The notes under the pieces: model-generated
Told to the model about the DNA's origin: nothing
Seen by the model: only the letters and a program-made list of their open reading frames with translations
The model's database searches: none
Shown: positions 43,045 to 52,041 of the stretch, piece by piece
Layout of the letters: each line of letters starts with the position of its first letter
Position numbering within the stretch: the stretch's first letter is position 1
Assembly: GCA_014190235.1 (NCBI GenBank)
Contig: BJGC01000015.1
Location: 1-52,911, forward strand
Origin: Actinomycetes bacterium
GTDB lineage: Bacteria; Actinomycetota; Acidimicrobiia; Acidimicrobiales; Ilumatobacteraceae
DNA: 52,911 nucleotides
Reading direction: 5' to 3'
Position numbers and translations under genes: made by a program

Positions 43045-44151
43045 ATGGTTCATCCTCTTCCTCGTCGGGGGCTTCGAGCCCTCCTGTGCACCTTTGCCCT
43101 TCTGGGCACAAACTCTCTGGCTGTGTTGGCACCTCTGGGGGCCAATCATCTCAGGGCTGCCGGCGTCGACGACAAACAGCGTGAAGTGGCCGCATTGGCC
43201 GACGAACTCGAACGCCTCATAGAGCGAATGGACGCATTGGGCGAGGATTACTCCCAAGCGCTAACGCTGCAGGATGAATTGTCCGTTGAACTACAAGCCG
43301 CCACAGAAGAAGTTGGTCGCACTGAACAGGCGTTGGCCCAGATGCGTGGCACGTTGTATGTAGCGGCCGTGTCGCAATTTATGCAGGGTGGACGAAAAAG
43401 CACGCTCACAAATTTGCTTGCGACAACTGATCGAGTGCAGGACTCGTTACAACGCCAGCAATTTACATCAATAGCACTCAACGCTGGCTCAATGTCAACC
43501 GACAAACTCGGTTCGTTGGCTAATGACCTCACCAAGCAACGCAAAAAATTAGAGAAAAAGCAAGAGCAAGCACAAAAACTTGCTGCGACTGTCTTGAGTC
43601 GTCAATCTGCAGCAGAAAACCTTGCGGCTCTTTATGAAGAGCGCCAGTCCAGCGCAACTGGTGAACTTGCAGTGCTGTTGCGCCAAGAACGCGATCGACG
43701 AAGTCAGTCAGCATTCGATGAAGCCAAACGGATCTCTGACGGCTACAGCAGTAAGTATGCCTCTTCGCGAAACCAATACAAGAACTTGCCAAAAGTATCG
43801 GCACGAAATCAGACTGCCGTCAACGCCGCCTTGTCTCAACTTGGCGTTCCGTATCGGTACGGCCGATCCAGTCCGGGGGAGGCATTTGACTGCTCTGGGC
43901 TCACCACTTTTGCGTGGGCAAAGGCAGGAGTTGGAATGCCGCGCAACTCACGACAGCAGTTCAACGCACTTCCGCATGTTCCGCAATCAATGGCGATGCC
44001 CGGTGACTTAATATTTTCTGGAAGCCCCATCCATCACGTGGGTATCTATCTTGGTGGTGGGCGAATCGTGCATGCCCCGCAGTCTGGCGATGTTGTCAAA
44101 ATCAGTGCTGTTCACTGGAATCGCGTAATCGGTGTTGCCCGCCCTGGCTGA
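43045..44151 (+). CDS. Secreted NlpC/P60 peptidoglycan endopeptidase with coiled coil
   Basis: The 368-residue protein has a basic and hydrophobic signal (about 1-38), a long coiled-coil region (about 42-250, rich in E, Q, K and A) and a C-terminal NlpC/P60 domain. The catalytic C283 is in FDCSGLTTFAW and H331 in HHVGIYLGGGRIVHAP. This is the RipA-like plan of actinobacterial cell-separation hydrolases, which cut peptide stems of peptidoglycan. The coiled coil probably regulates access to the active site. TAGAAT lies ten bases before the ATG. Confidence 0.92.
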   Translation: MVHPLPRRGLRALLCTFALLGTNSLAVLAPLGANHLRAAGVDDKQREVAALADELERLIERMDALGEDYSQALTLQDELSVELQAATEEVGRTEQALAQMRGTLYVAAVSQFMQGGRKSTLTNLLATTDRVQDSLQRQQFTSIALNAGSMSTDKLGSLANDLTKQRKKLEKKQEQAQKLAATVLSRQSAAENLAALYEERQSSATGELAVLLRQERDRRSQSAFDEAKRISDGYSSKYASSRNQYKNLPKVSARNQTAVNAALSQLGVPYRYGRSSPGEAFDCSGLTTFAWAKAGVGMPRNSRQQFNALPHVPQSMAMPGDLIFSGSPIHHVGIYLGGGRIVHAPQSGDVVKISAVHWNRVIGVARPG

Positions 44152-44186
44152 TGTGGCACCGTCAACGGCGAAGTACCGTATAACTC

Positions 44187-45209
44187 GTGCAGGGAATTGA
44201 TGAAACACGCGTACAAGATTGGCTCAATCACAATGTTCAAGGCCTTGAGGGTCCGTACCAGTACACGCTGATCGCAGGTGGTCGTAGCAACCTGACGTTC
44301 TTGGTCACAGACACACACGGAACACAATTTGTGTTGCGTCGTCCTCCACTTGGTCATGTTCTCGCTACCGCTCATGACATGGCTCGCGAGCACAAGATCA
44401 TTAGTGCAGTCGGAAAATCATCAGTCCCGGTGCCACGAACTCTCGGATTATGTACTGACGAAACAGTCAACGGTGCACCATTTTATGTAATGTCGTTTGT
44501 AGAGGGCAAAGTGTTGTCGTCCGCTGAAGACGGCGAACTTCTACCCGAAAACTTGCGCCAACATGCCAGTGAGCATCTTGTTGATGTGCTGGCAGACCTG
44601 CATGCCGTTGATATTGATGCAGTAGGTCTAGGCGATCTTGCAAAACGCGAAGGATACGTTGCTCGTCAAGTAAAGCGTTGGAGCACGCAATGGGATAATT
44701 CTAAAACCCGAGAGTTGCCAGCCATTGAAGAAGTTAGTCGGTTGTTGGCAGAAAATATTCCACAACAACAAGGTGTTGCCATTGCACACGGTGACTACCG
44801 ATTCGGAAATTGTCTGACCAGTCTTACGACTGGATTCATCACCGCCGTTCTGGACTGGGAGTTGTGCACGCTCGGTGATCCGCTTGCTGATCTTGGATAC
44901 ATCGGTGTGTACTGGAACGATTACGGACATCCCATCATGCGCACCAACGATCCGTCAGGCATCAAGGGCTTTCCTAGTTACGACGATCTCGTACAGCGCT
45001 ATGCGACAAAAACAGGACGAGATGTCAGCAAAATTGGTTATTACAAAGCCTTCTCAAGTTGGCGCTTGGCTGTCATTAGTGAAGGCGTGTATGCGCGCTA
45101 TCTGCATGGCGCAATGGGAGATGATGGGTTTGATCCAGAACCAATGAAAGACAGCACGACACAATTAGCCGAGTCAGCACTCGAGTCTTTGAAAGGGGCA
45201 CTGAAATGA
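44187..45209 (+). CDS. Phosphotransferase (APH/ACAD10-like kinase) family protein
   Basis: The 340-residue protein (GTG start) has the aminoglycoside phosphotransferase-like kinase fold. LIAGGRSNLTFLV and FVLRRPPLG form the nucleotide-binding lobe, the catalytic loop is H201-G-D203-Y-R-F-G-N208, and the metal-binding D223 is in VLDWELCTLGDPLADLGY. The RRPPLGHVLATAHDMAREHKI stretch is typical of the subgroup related to the kinase part of ACAD10, found next to acyl-CoA metabolism genes. The substrate is unknown. It overlaps the next gene by four bases. TACCGT lies seven bases before the GTG. Confidence 0.85.
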   Translation: MQGIDETRVQDWLNHNVQGLEGPYQYTLIAGGRSNLTFLVTDTHGTQFVLRRPPLGHVLATAHDMAREHKIISAVGKSSVPVPRTLGLCTDETVNGAPFYVMSFVEGKVLSSAEDGELLPENLRQHASEHLVDVLADLHAVDIDAVGLGDLAKREGYVARQVKRWSTQWDNSKTRELPAIEEVSRLLAENIPQQQGVAIAHGDYRFGNCLTSLTTGFITAVLDWELCTLGDPLADLGYIGVYWNDYGHPIMRTNDPSGIKGFPSYDDLVQRYATKTGRDVSKIGYYKAFSSWRLAVISEGVYARYLHGAMGDDGFDPEPMKDSTTQLAESALESLKGALK

Positions 45210-45949
45210 CACAGATTGATCTTGAGGGCTGGCAAAGAAGTTCGTTCACCGCGGCGAGCCTCACGCGTGATGTGTATCGACGCGGCACAGGTCCAGTGGT
45301 GATCGTTGTGCATGAGATTCCCGGAATTACACCAGCGGTGAAAAAATTTGCGACCGATGTTGTTGATGCTGGTTTTACAGTCGTCATGCCAAACCTTGTC
45401 GGCACTCCTGGCAAAGTGGCAAGTGGTTCGTATATGGCATCATCAATGCTCAAAGTTTGCGTGTCGCGTGAGTTCACGAACATGGCTCTCAATAAAACAT
45501 CGCCAATCATTGCGTGGTTGCGCGCACTCGCGCGGTCACTTCATATGGAGATCGGTGGTAAAGGCGTCGGAGCAATCGGTATGTGCTTTAGCGGAGGATT
45601 TGCGCTTGGCATGATGGTGGATGACATCATGATTGCCCCAGTGTTGTCGCAGCCCTCACTGCCATTTTCTGTCGGTAAGGCTCGTGCTGGCGACCTCAAC
45701 CTCAGCCCGGCCGATGCCATCGTGGTGCGTCAACGAGCCCAAGCGGGCTGCCAGGTTCTCGGGCTCCGCTTCGACAAGGACAAGCTAGTGGGCGACAGAT
45801 TTGCTGCGTTGCACAATCTGCTCGGTGATGCCTTTATCGCCATTGAGTTGCCATCTCAAAACCCCAAAGACCACAGTGTGCTGACCGAACAACGAGATGA
45901 GCCAAGCGTGGCCCGGGTGATTGAGTTCCTGCGCTCCAAACTGCAGTAG
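45206..45949 (+). CDS. Dienelactone hydrolase family protein
   Basis: The 247-residue protein has VVIVVHEIPGITP, with E37 at the place of the regulatory glutamate, and the nucleophile elbow GMCFSGG with C127, the cysteine nucleophile that sets dienelactone hydrolases apart from serine hydrolases. Aspartate and histidine partners are probably in the FDKDKLVGDRF and NPKDHSVL segments. The substrate is not known. It is translationally coupled to the phosphotransferase gene upstream (ATGA), so the pair probably works together. Confidence 0.85.
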   Translation: MTQIDLEGWQRSSFTAASLTRDVYRRGTGPVVIVVHEIPGITPAVKKFATDVVDAGFTVVMPNLVGTPGKVASGSYMASSMLKVCVSREFTNMALNKTSPIIAWLRALARSLHMEIGGKGVGAIGMCFSGGFALGMMVDDIMIAPVLSQPSLPFSVGKARAGDLNLSPADAIVVRQRAQAGCQVLGLRFDKDKLVGDRFAALHNLLGDAFIAIELPSQNPKDHSVLTEQRDEPSVARVIEFLRSKLQ

Positions 45950-45984
45950 CCCAGTCAACCTCGACACACCCTCTGAATATCATG

Positions 45985-46027
45985 TAGGAATAACACTTAA
46001 TTAGTGTTATGATGTAGTTACTACATC
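45985..46027 (+). promoter_or_regulatory. Two palindromes around an extended -10 before the VWA gene
   Basis: ATAACACT (45990-45997), five bases, AGTGTTAT (46003-46010) is a perfect inverted repeat. It is followed at once by GATGTAGT (46011-46018), one base, ACTACATC (46020-46027), a second perfect repeat of different sequence. TG-T-TATGAT (46005-46013), an extended -10, spans the join. A third ATGTAG occurs at 45982-45987. This layout suggests repression of the VWA gene by one or two dimeric regulators, not encoded nearby. Confidence 0.7.
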
Positions 46028-46056
46028 TAAATATAGCTCACGAGAGGAGCCCTGCA

Positions 46057-46746
46057 ATGACCACCAACCCAACCAATCCCGTTACCCACCTCTACATCCT
46101 GATCGACCGATCAGGCTCAATGTCGTCTATTGCCAGTGATGTCATCGGCGGATTCAACCAGTTGATCGCCAACCAGCGTCGTGACGGCATTGATGCCCGA
46201 GTCACGCTGGTGCAGTTTGACTCTCAAGATCCAAGCGACGTCATCGTGGCTGGTGCCAACATCAGCGAAATCGTCGAACTAGACGGACGCACCTATCTGC
46301 CCCGCGGCGGAACACCCCTTCTAGACGCAACCGGTCTGTTGATCGGTCGTGGTCGAGTTGATCAAGCCTCTCGCGAGGTAACTGGCCTTCCCAAAGAAAA
46401 CATCGTGTTCGTTACCATCACAGACGGTGAAGAAAACCAAAGCCGTGAGTACGACCTTGACCGCATTCGCACACTCATCAAAGAGTGTGAAGACGATCAC
46501 GACTGGACATTTGTCTTTTTGTCGGCAGCACTTGATGCCTACGCAGACGCAGGTCGATTCGGAGTATCGGTCGGATCCAACCAGGCCTTTAGTCCTTCAA
46601 GCGACGGCACGCGTCTAGCATTTTCGAGTCTCGACACAAATCTCAAGAACTTCCGCGACAAAAAACGTCGTCATGAGTTCACCGATAAGCAAGAGTTCTT
46701 TGAATCCAAAGAAGCAGAAGAGCAGCGCAACAAAGACGAGAACTAA
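46057..46746 (+). CDS. Von Willebrand factor A domain protein
   Basis: The 229-residue soluble protein has no signal peptide. It carries a VWA domain with the MIDAS metal site: D17-x-S19-x-S21 (LIDRSGSM), a threonine in GGTPLLDATG and an aspartate in ITDGEEN. The C-terminal 35 residues are highly charged. VWA proteins usually bind partner proteins through the metal; the partner here is unknown. GAGGAG precedes the ATG. The AT-rich operator upstream suggests tight induction. Confidence 0.87.
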   Translation: MTTNPTNPVTHLYILIDRSGSMSSIASDVIGGFNQLIANQRRDGIDARVTLVQFDSQDPSDVIVAGANISEIVELDGRTYLPRGGTPLLDATGLLIGRGRVDQASREVTGLPKENIVFVTITDGEENQSREYDLDRIRTLIKECEDDHDWTFVFLSAALDAYADAGRFGVSVGSNQAFSPSSDGTRLAFSSLDTNLKNFRDKKRRHEFTDKQEFFESKEAEEQRNKDEN

Positions 46747-46753
46747 TCTCGTC
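46735..46753. terminator. Small inverted repeat at convergent stops
   Basis: GACGAGA (46735-46741) and TCTCGTC (46747-46753) form a perfect 7-bp stem around a five-base loop that contains the TAA stop of the VWA gene, and the right arm touches the stop of the SDR gene. It could serve as a weak bidirectional terminator. Confidence 0.4.
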
Positions 46754-47523
46754 TAACGCGGTCCACCGTCGACGTTGAGCAGAGAGCCAGTGGTGTAACT
46801 GCTCGCGTCACTTGCCAAATACAGTGCGGCGCCAACTATTTCATTGGGTTGGCCGCCGCGCTGTAAGGCGTAGTTCGTTCGCGCAGCCTTCGTGAATTGC
46901 TCAATATCCCATGCTTTGGAGATATCAGTAAAAAACGGACCAGGCACAATGCAGTTCACCCGCACCTTGGGTGCCAATGCTCGTGCCAGACTCATCGTCA
47001 AATTATTCACGGCGGCTTTTGCCGCTCCGTAGATCACTTCGTTGGCGCCCGGGCGTTGGCTCGAAATGGACGACACGTTAATGATGCTTCCACCATTGTG
47101 TTGCGCCATGTGTGTGCCAAGTATTGCTGACAATCGAAACGGCCCCTTGAAATTAACGCCAAGAACTTTGTCAAAGAGATCTTCAGAGATCTGTTCTACT
47201 GATGGATATAAAGGTGACATACCAGCGTTGTTCACCAAAATATCGACAGATCCAAATTCATCAAGTGCAATCCGAGCGAGTCTGTCGGCATCACCCCATG
47301 ATGCTGCGTGATATGCCACAGCAAGCGAGCGTTGTCCGAGTGAGCGAATTTCATTGGCGACAACCTCGCAGTTCTCTAACTTGCGACTAGCCACAATCAC
47401 ATGCGCACCATGTTGGGCAAATGCCAACGCCATTTCGCGACCCAATCCGCGACTGCCGCCAGTAATGAGCGCCACACGTCCACTGAGGTCAAACAAGTTT
47501 TTTGCCGAGAGCGGAGTTGTCAT
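46753..47523 (-). CDS. Short-chain dehydrogenase/reductase (SDR)
   Basis: The 256-residue classical SDR has the cofactor motif TGGSRGLG (21-28), NNAG (98-101), S151/S152 and the catalytic Y165-x3-K169 (YGAAK). The C-terminus GSLLNVDGGPR is typical. The arginine after TGGS and ASRK at 45-48 suggest NADP(H) preference. The substrate is unknown. Its ATG overlaps the stop of the yaaA-like gene upstream (ATGA). Confidence 0.92.
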   Translation of the reverse strand: MTTPLSAKNLFDLSGRVALITGGSRGLGREMALAFAQHGAHVIVASRKLENCEVVANEIRSLGQRSLAVAYHAASWGDADRLARIALDEFGSVDILVNNAGMSPLYPSVEQISEDLFDKVLGVNFKGPFRLSAILGTHMAQHNGGSIINVSSISSQRPGANEVIYGAAKAAVNNLTMSLARALAPKVRVNCIVPGPFFTDISKAWDIEQFTKAARTNYALQRGGQPNEIVGAALYLASDASSYTTGSLLNVDGGPR

Positions 47524-48236
47524 AGTCGTGTCACTTTCAGTGTGAGAGTTGGGCTGCGAAATGACCGCAGCGCATCATCAAGTGTGGCACCATCTGCAAG
47601 GGTCACAAGAACGTGTCGTGCCAGTAAGCCCTTTGTCGCCTTGGCATCATGTCCAATAGCTTTTCCGGTCTTGGCCAGAAAATTCACTTCGATGAACGTG
47701 GTTCGGTCAGCAAAGACGGCGCGATGTTCAATGGTGAGCAAGTCCAGGATCGGGCGTTTCTTGGCGTATGTCCGCACGATGGCAGAAACTGATTCGCGCC
47801 AGAATGCTGACATTGTTCCGAGGTCATCTAGTCGTGCGCCCATCTTGAGGCGATAGTCGGGGAGCGCATCGATGGCGCGCACAACTCCGGCAAGACCAGA
47901 CGGAACAAGAAGCGATGTGAGCGCTGATTTTTTTACAGCGGCGGGCAACGAGGCAAGATCGAGATGATCCCATACGACTCCCGTGTAGCGCTGCCATGCC
48001 GGCAATGTTGGGGATTTCAGTAATGTGGAATTAGCGCGTTGTGCACGTTCAAGGTGAGCGCCGCTGACTCCAAGAAGTTTTTGTGAGCCTCCACCGTTTG
48101 CCCGTAGCGCTGCAATTACTCGTTTGCGCTGTGGTGCGAGTTCACCCAAAGGACCTTCATCGACAGTCCAATGTGTGCCTGAAGTTCCGCCCTCTGCTTT
48201 GCCTTCTGACGGGGGCAACAAGATGATTGGTGACAT
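47520..48236 (-). CDS. yaaA: YaaA family (DUF328) peroxide-stress protein
   Basis: The ATG at 48236 gives 238 residues starting MSPIILLPPSEGKAEGG, the YaaA N-terminal motif. WDHLDL and the late FIEVNFLAKTGKAIGHDAKATKGLLAR segment also fit. E. coli YaaA lowers free iron during peroxide stress and binds DNA. The open frame upstream overlaps the divergent ferredoxin gene and is not coding. No clear promoter or ribosome binding site was found. Confidence 0.85.
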   Translation of the reverse strand: MSPIILLPPSEGKAEGGTSGTHWTVDEGPLGELAPQRKRVIAALRANGGGSQKLLGVSGAHLERAQRANSTLLKSPTLPAWQRYTGVVWDHLDLASLPAAVKKSALTSLLVPSGLAGVVRAIDALPDYRLKMGARLDDLGTMSAFWRESVSAIVRTYAKKRPILDLLTIEHRAVFADRTTFIEVNFLAKTGKAIGHDAKATKGLLARHVLVTLADGATLDDALRSFRSPTLTLKVTRL

Positions 48237-48299
48237 TTGCCGCAAAAACGAAGATGCTGAAGTTGTTGTTCCCACTCGCTGATTCTGCCCGATTGGTCC

Positions 48300-48305
48300 T
48301 ACGCT
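48300..48305 (+). promoter_or_regulatory. -10 box of a leaderless promoter for the ferredoxin gene
   Basis: TACGCT ends six bases before the ATG at 48312, the same hexamer and spacing as before the PhyH-family gene and the 58-aa gene. There is no Shine-Dalgarno between them. The 75-base gap to the divergent yaaA-like gene shows no other signal. Confidence 0.55.
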
Positions 48306-48311
48306 GTCGCT

Positions 48312-48506
48312 ATGCGAGTACACGTTGATGCGCAAAAATGCCAAGGACATAGCCGCTGTTACGCCCTTGCCCCTGAACTTTTCGACATTGACGATTACGG
48401 CAATGCGCACGAATTGAACGATGGCGTTGTGCCTGAGGGGCTTGAAGCCCGCGCCCGTCTCGCCCAAGCAAATTGTCCTGAGTTCGCCATCATCATCCAA
48501 GAATAA
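48312..48506 (+). CDS. [3Fe-4S]-type ferredoxin, P450-associated
   Basis: The 64-residue protein has C10-x5-C16 and C55-P, with H13 where a fourth cysteine would be in a 4Fe cluster (CQGHSRC). This is the ferredoxin type that donates electrons to actinobacterial cytochromes P450. The P450 gene follows 28 bases later. No ferredoxin reductase is in the window. The mRNA is probably leaderless. Confidence 0.93.
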   Translation: MRVHVDAQKCQGHSRCYALAPELFDIDDYGNAHELNDGVVPEGLEARARLAQANCPEFAIIIQE

Positions 48507-48534
48507 TTATCTAAAGCAACAAGGAATCCCCCCC

Positions 48535-49767
48535 ATGACATCTATCTACGGTCCAGTCACTGACTGGGAACACGACTTTGATCACGCTGATCCTGAGTAC
48601 AACGCCAATGTTCATCAGATCTGGGATGACTTGTTGAACAAAAAACAATGCCCCGTTGCGCACACTGAGCGCTATGGCGGAACATGGTTGCCGCTCACAC
48701 ATGAACATGTTCGTGAGATCGCATATGACACAGAACATTTTACGAGTCGTTCTGTTGTCGTTGGCACCACAAAGCCGAGCCAGTTCGATCCGCAACCACC
48801 CCCGTCACCGATTGGCAATGCACCACCGATTAGCAGTGACCCTCCGTTCCATGCAGAAGCACGACGCTTATTGCTGCCAGCTTTTTCTCCCAAGAAAATC
48901 GACCCGTGGGCCAGCGAGATTCGTCGCATCTGCCACCAACTCATTGATGACATGGGAGATGTGCAGTTTGTCGATGCCGCTCAGCAATACAGTCAAGATA
49001 TTCCAGTGCAAGTTATTGCTCGTATGCTTGGTTTCCCCGTGCAAGATGCCGACAAGTTTCGACACTTCGTGCATCTCGTACTTGAGAGTGTTAATGAAGA
49101 TCGCGAAACTCGCCTTGCAAAGTTCATGGTTTTTGATGAGTATCTCACTCACCAAATCAACGACCACATTGCCAATCCGCGTGATGACCTCACAACGTAT
49201 TTATTAAACGCCGAAATCATGGGCAATAAACTCTCGCCAGAACATGTGGGCGGCACAATCATTCTGCTTCTCGTGGCGGGCATCGACACAACATGGAGCG
49301 GAATCGGATCTTCATTGTGGCACCTCGCAACCAATGCTGTCGATCGTCGTCGCCTGGCAGAAAATCCAGACATGATCCCCACTGCCGTTGAAGAATTTTT
49401 GCGCGCCTATGCGCCCGTCACAATGGCGCGACTCGTGCGCGACGATTATGACTTTCACGGATATGCAATGAAAGAAGAAGACTGGGTCTTGCTTCCGTTC
49501 CCTGCTGCGAACCGAGATCCGAACGTTTTTCACGACCCCGACACTGTGGTGATTGACCGTGAAGAAAACCGACACGCCGCCTTTGGCCTCGGAATTCATC
49601 GTTGCCTGGGCTCAAACTTGGCGCGACTCGAGATGAACGTGGCAATTGAGGTCTTTCTCGAACGATTCCCAGACTTTGAATTAGATCAGAGCGAAGAAGT
49701 GACGTGGAGTGTGGGTCAGGTTCGTGGACCACGCAGGCTTCCCGTGCGTATCACAGCCCGCTCGTAG
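48535..49767 (+). CDS. Cytochrome P450
   Basis: The ATG at 48535 after AAGGAA gives 410 residues, usual for a soluble bacterial P450. The I-helix oxygen-binding motif is AGIDTT (248-253), the K-helix ExxR is E287-R290, and the haem-binding loop is FGLGIHRCLG with the thiolate C357. It would hydroxylate an unknown hydrophobic substrate using electrons from the ferredoxin encoded just upstream. The long frame upstream of this ATG overlaps the ferredoxin gene. Confidence 0.95.
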   Translation: MTSIYGPVTDWEHDFDHADPEYNANVHQIWDDLLNKKQCPVAHTERYGGTWLPLTHEHVREIAYDTEHFTSRSVVVGTTKPSQFDPQPPPSPIGNAPPISSDPPFHAEARRLLLPAFSPKKIDPWASEIRRICHQLIDDMGDVQFVDAAQQYSQDIPVQVIARMLGFPVQDADKFRHFVHLVLESVNEDRETRLAKFMVFDEYLTHQINDHIANPRDDLTTYLLNAEIMGNKLSPEHVGGTIILLLVAGIDTTWSGIGSSLWHLATNAVDRRRLAENPDMIPTAVEEFLRAYAPVTMARLVRDDYDFHGYAMKEEDWVLLPFPAANRDPNVFHDPDTVVIDREENRHAAFGLGIHRCLGSNLARLEMNVAIEVFLERFPDFELDQSEEVTWSVGQVRGPRRLPVRITARS

Positions 49768-49770
49768 ACT
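49765..49770 (+). promoter_or_regulatory. -10 box for pcrA overlapping the P450 stop codon
   Basis: TAGACT begins with the P450 stop codon TAG (49765-49767) and ends six bases before the pcrA GTG at 49777. The arrangement matches the other leaderless candidates. It would give pcrA its own transcript although it is only nine bases from the P450 gene. Confidence 0.45.
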
Positions 49771-49776
49771 GAGCAG

Positions 49777-52011
49777 GTGTCTGTCGCAAATGCTGATCAA
49801 CTGAATCCCAATCAGCACGAGGCTGTCTTTCATTCTGGGGGTCCACTCCTAGTCATTGCAGGTGCCGGCAGCGGCAAAACGCGTGTGCTCACGCAACGTA
49901 TCGCTCACTTAGTTCGAACAGGCGTGCACCCCATGCATATCTTGGCAATCACCTTCACCAATAAGGCTGCCGACGAAATGCGTCATCGCGTGGCAGACCT
50001 TGTCGGAGACGTCGCGAGCAAAATGTGGGTCAGCACTTTTCACAAGGCATGTGTTCGCATGTTACGCATGAACGCCGACCGCATTGGATACAACAAGGCT
50101 TTCACTATTTACGATTCACAAGACAGCAAGCGCCTCGTCGGCTATGTCATTCGTGACATGGGTCTTGATCCGCGCAAGTTTCCCGCAGGAGCAGCGCAAG
50201 CACGCATCAGTCTCTGGAAAAACGAACTCATCGATGCCAACAAGGCCCATGACATCGCCAGCCATATTGTTGACAAAAAGCACGCCGAAGTTTTTGCTGA
50301 ATACCAAAATAGGCTTTTGCGTGCTGGGGCAATGGACTTCGACGATCTCTTGCTCAATACAGTCAAACTATTGCGAGAGTGTCCAGATGTATTGGCGATG
50401 TATCAGACTCGCTTCGAACACATTTTGGTTGATGAATATCAAGACACCAACCAAGCCCAAAACCAAATCGTGCTCATGCTGGGGGCCAAGCACCACAATG
50501 TTTGCGTTGTCGGCGACACTGACCAAAGTATCTACAAATTTCGTGGCGCAGATTTTCGAAATCTGACAGAGTTCGAAACAGCCTTCCCTGATGCAACCGT
50601 GGTGGTGTTGGCCCAAAATTATCGCAGCACACAAACTATTCTCACTGCAGCAAATGCAGTGATTACGCACAACACAGGTCGGCACCCTAAAGACCTCTGG
50701 ACAGCACACGGCGGTGGCGACAAAATAGTTCGCTATTTTGCTCAAGATGAATACGACGAAACCGGATGGGTCGCAACTACTGCAGATCATCTACACGAAA
50801 CAGCCGCTCGTCCATGGCGCGAGATGGCGGTCTTTTATCGTGCCAACTCACAGAGTCGCGTTATGGAAGAAGCACTCATGCGTCGCGGTATTCCCTACAA
50901 AGTTGTAGGTGGTACAAAGTTCTACGAACGCCGAGAAGTACGAGATGCGTTGGCGTATCTCAGGGCGGCTGCAAATCCTGCTGATGAAATCAGTCTCAAG
51001 CGCATTATCAACGTTCCTAAACGTGGCATCGGTGACACCAGTCTTGCCAAGATCGATGCATGGGCTCGTCAACAAGACATTGGCTTTCGTCAGGCGCTTG
51101 TTGATTGTGCTCAGGCCGGTGTCGGAGCAGCAGCAGTGCGGGGCATCGCATCATTTCTCGAACTCATGGACGCACTTCACGCGGCTATTCCAAATGGACC
51201 ATCTGAAGTTCTGCAGATGGCAATGGACAACAGCGGCTACATCCGCGAACTCAATGAAGAAGACACTGTCGAGTCAGCAGGTCGACTCGAAAACATTGCA
51301 GAGTTCATTGGTTCTGCTGCTGAATACACCGTGGTGGACGAGTTCTTAGAGCAAGTGTCACTCGTTGCTGACACCGATGATCTCAACGAAGAAAACCATA
51401 TTGTGCTCATGACTCTTCATGCCGCAAAAGGTTTAGAGTTTCCCGTCGTGTTTTTGATTGGTTGCGAAGACGGCGTGTTCCCACACAATCGCAGCCTCTT
51501 AGATCCCCAAGAACTCGAAGAAGAACGACGCCTCGCCTATGTTGGCATTACGCGCGCCAGGGAGCAGTTATATGTGTCGCACGCCTGGCAACGCATGTTG
51601 TTTGGGCAGACTCAATACAACCCACCTTCACGATTCTTATCCGAAATACCTGCCGAACTATTTGATCGTCAAGGAGCGGTCGACTCTGGCGTCGATAGTG
51701 GACGCGTCTTTGGACGTGGTGCGTCTGACTGGAACGACGCAGAGATTCCGGCGTACAGAAAAATGGGTGGCTCGTCACCTGCTGAGTCGTACGAAAAGGC
51801 TCCTGCCAAACGCGCTGAACGTCGTGGCCCAGATGAGTTCAGCCACCTCAAAGTGGGCGACGACGTGGAGCATTCAATATTTGGCGAAGGTGTCATTATC
51901 GAACTGCGGGGCACAGGCGACAGAGCCGAGGCAACTGTTCGCTTTTCTCGCGTTGGCACAAAACACCTTGCCCTCGGATGGGCTCCGCTCAAGAAAATCT
52001 CAGGCAGTTAG
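49777..52011 (+). CDS. pcrA: ATP-dependent DNA helicase PcrA/UvrD
   Basis: The 744-residue superfamily 1A helicase starts at a GTG. Motif I is AGAGSGKT (28-35), with TFTNKAADEMR (Ia), VDEYQDTN (II), GDTDQSIYKFRGA (III), NYRSTQ (IV), TLHAAKGLEFPVVFL (V) and EERRLAYVGITRAREQLY (VI). The C-terminal SHLKVGDDVEHSIFGEGVII module is typical of PcrA and is known to bind RNA polymerase. It unwinds DNA 3' to 5' in repair and replication restart. The 30-residue low-complexity linker before that module is normal. Confidence 0.96.
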   Translation: MSVANADQLNPNQHEAVFHSGGPLLVIAGAGSGKTRVLTQRIAHLVRTGVHPMHILAITFTNKAADEMRHRVADLVGDVASKMWVSTFHKACVRMLRMNADRIGYNKAFTIYDSQDSKRLVGYVIRDMGLDPRKFPAGAAQARISLWKNELIDANKAHDIASHIVDKKHAEVFAEYQNRLLRAGAMDFDDLLLNTVKLLRECPDVLAMYQTRFEHILVDEYQDTNQAQNQIVLMLGAKHHNVCVVGDTDQSIYKFRGADFRNLTEFETAFPDATVVVLAQNYRSTQTILTAANAVITHNTGRHPKDLWTAHGGGDKIVRYFAQDEYDETGWVATTADHLHETAARPWREMAVFYRANSQSRVMEEALMRRGIPYKVVGGTKFYERREVRDALAYLRAAANPADEISLKRIINVPKRGIGDTSLAKIDAWARQQDIGFRQALVDCAQAGVGAAAVRGIASFLELMDALHAAIPNGPSEVLQMAMDNSGYIRELNEEDTVESAGRLENIAEFIGSAAEYTVVDEFLEQVSLVADTDDLNEENHIVLMTLHAAKGLEFPVVFLIGCEDGVFPHNRSLLDPQELEEERRLAYVGITRAREQLYVSHAWQRMLFGQTQYNPPSRFLSEIPAELFDRQGAVDSGVDSGRVFGRGASDWNDAEIPAYRKMGGSSPAESYEKAPAKRAERRGPDEFSHLKVGDDVEHSIFGEGVIIELRGTGDRAEATVRFSRVGTKHLALGWAPLKKISGS

Positions 52012-52041
52012 ACCCTGAAGTAATAAAATTCGTTTGTCAAC

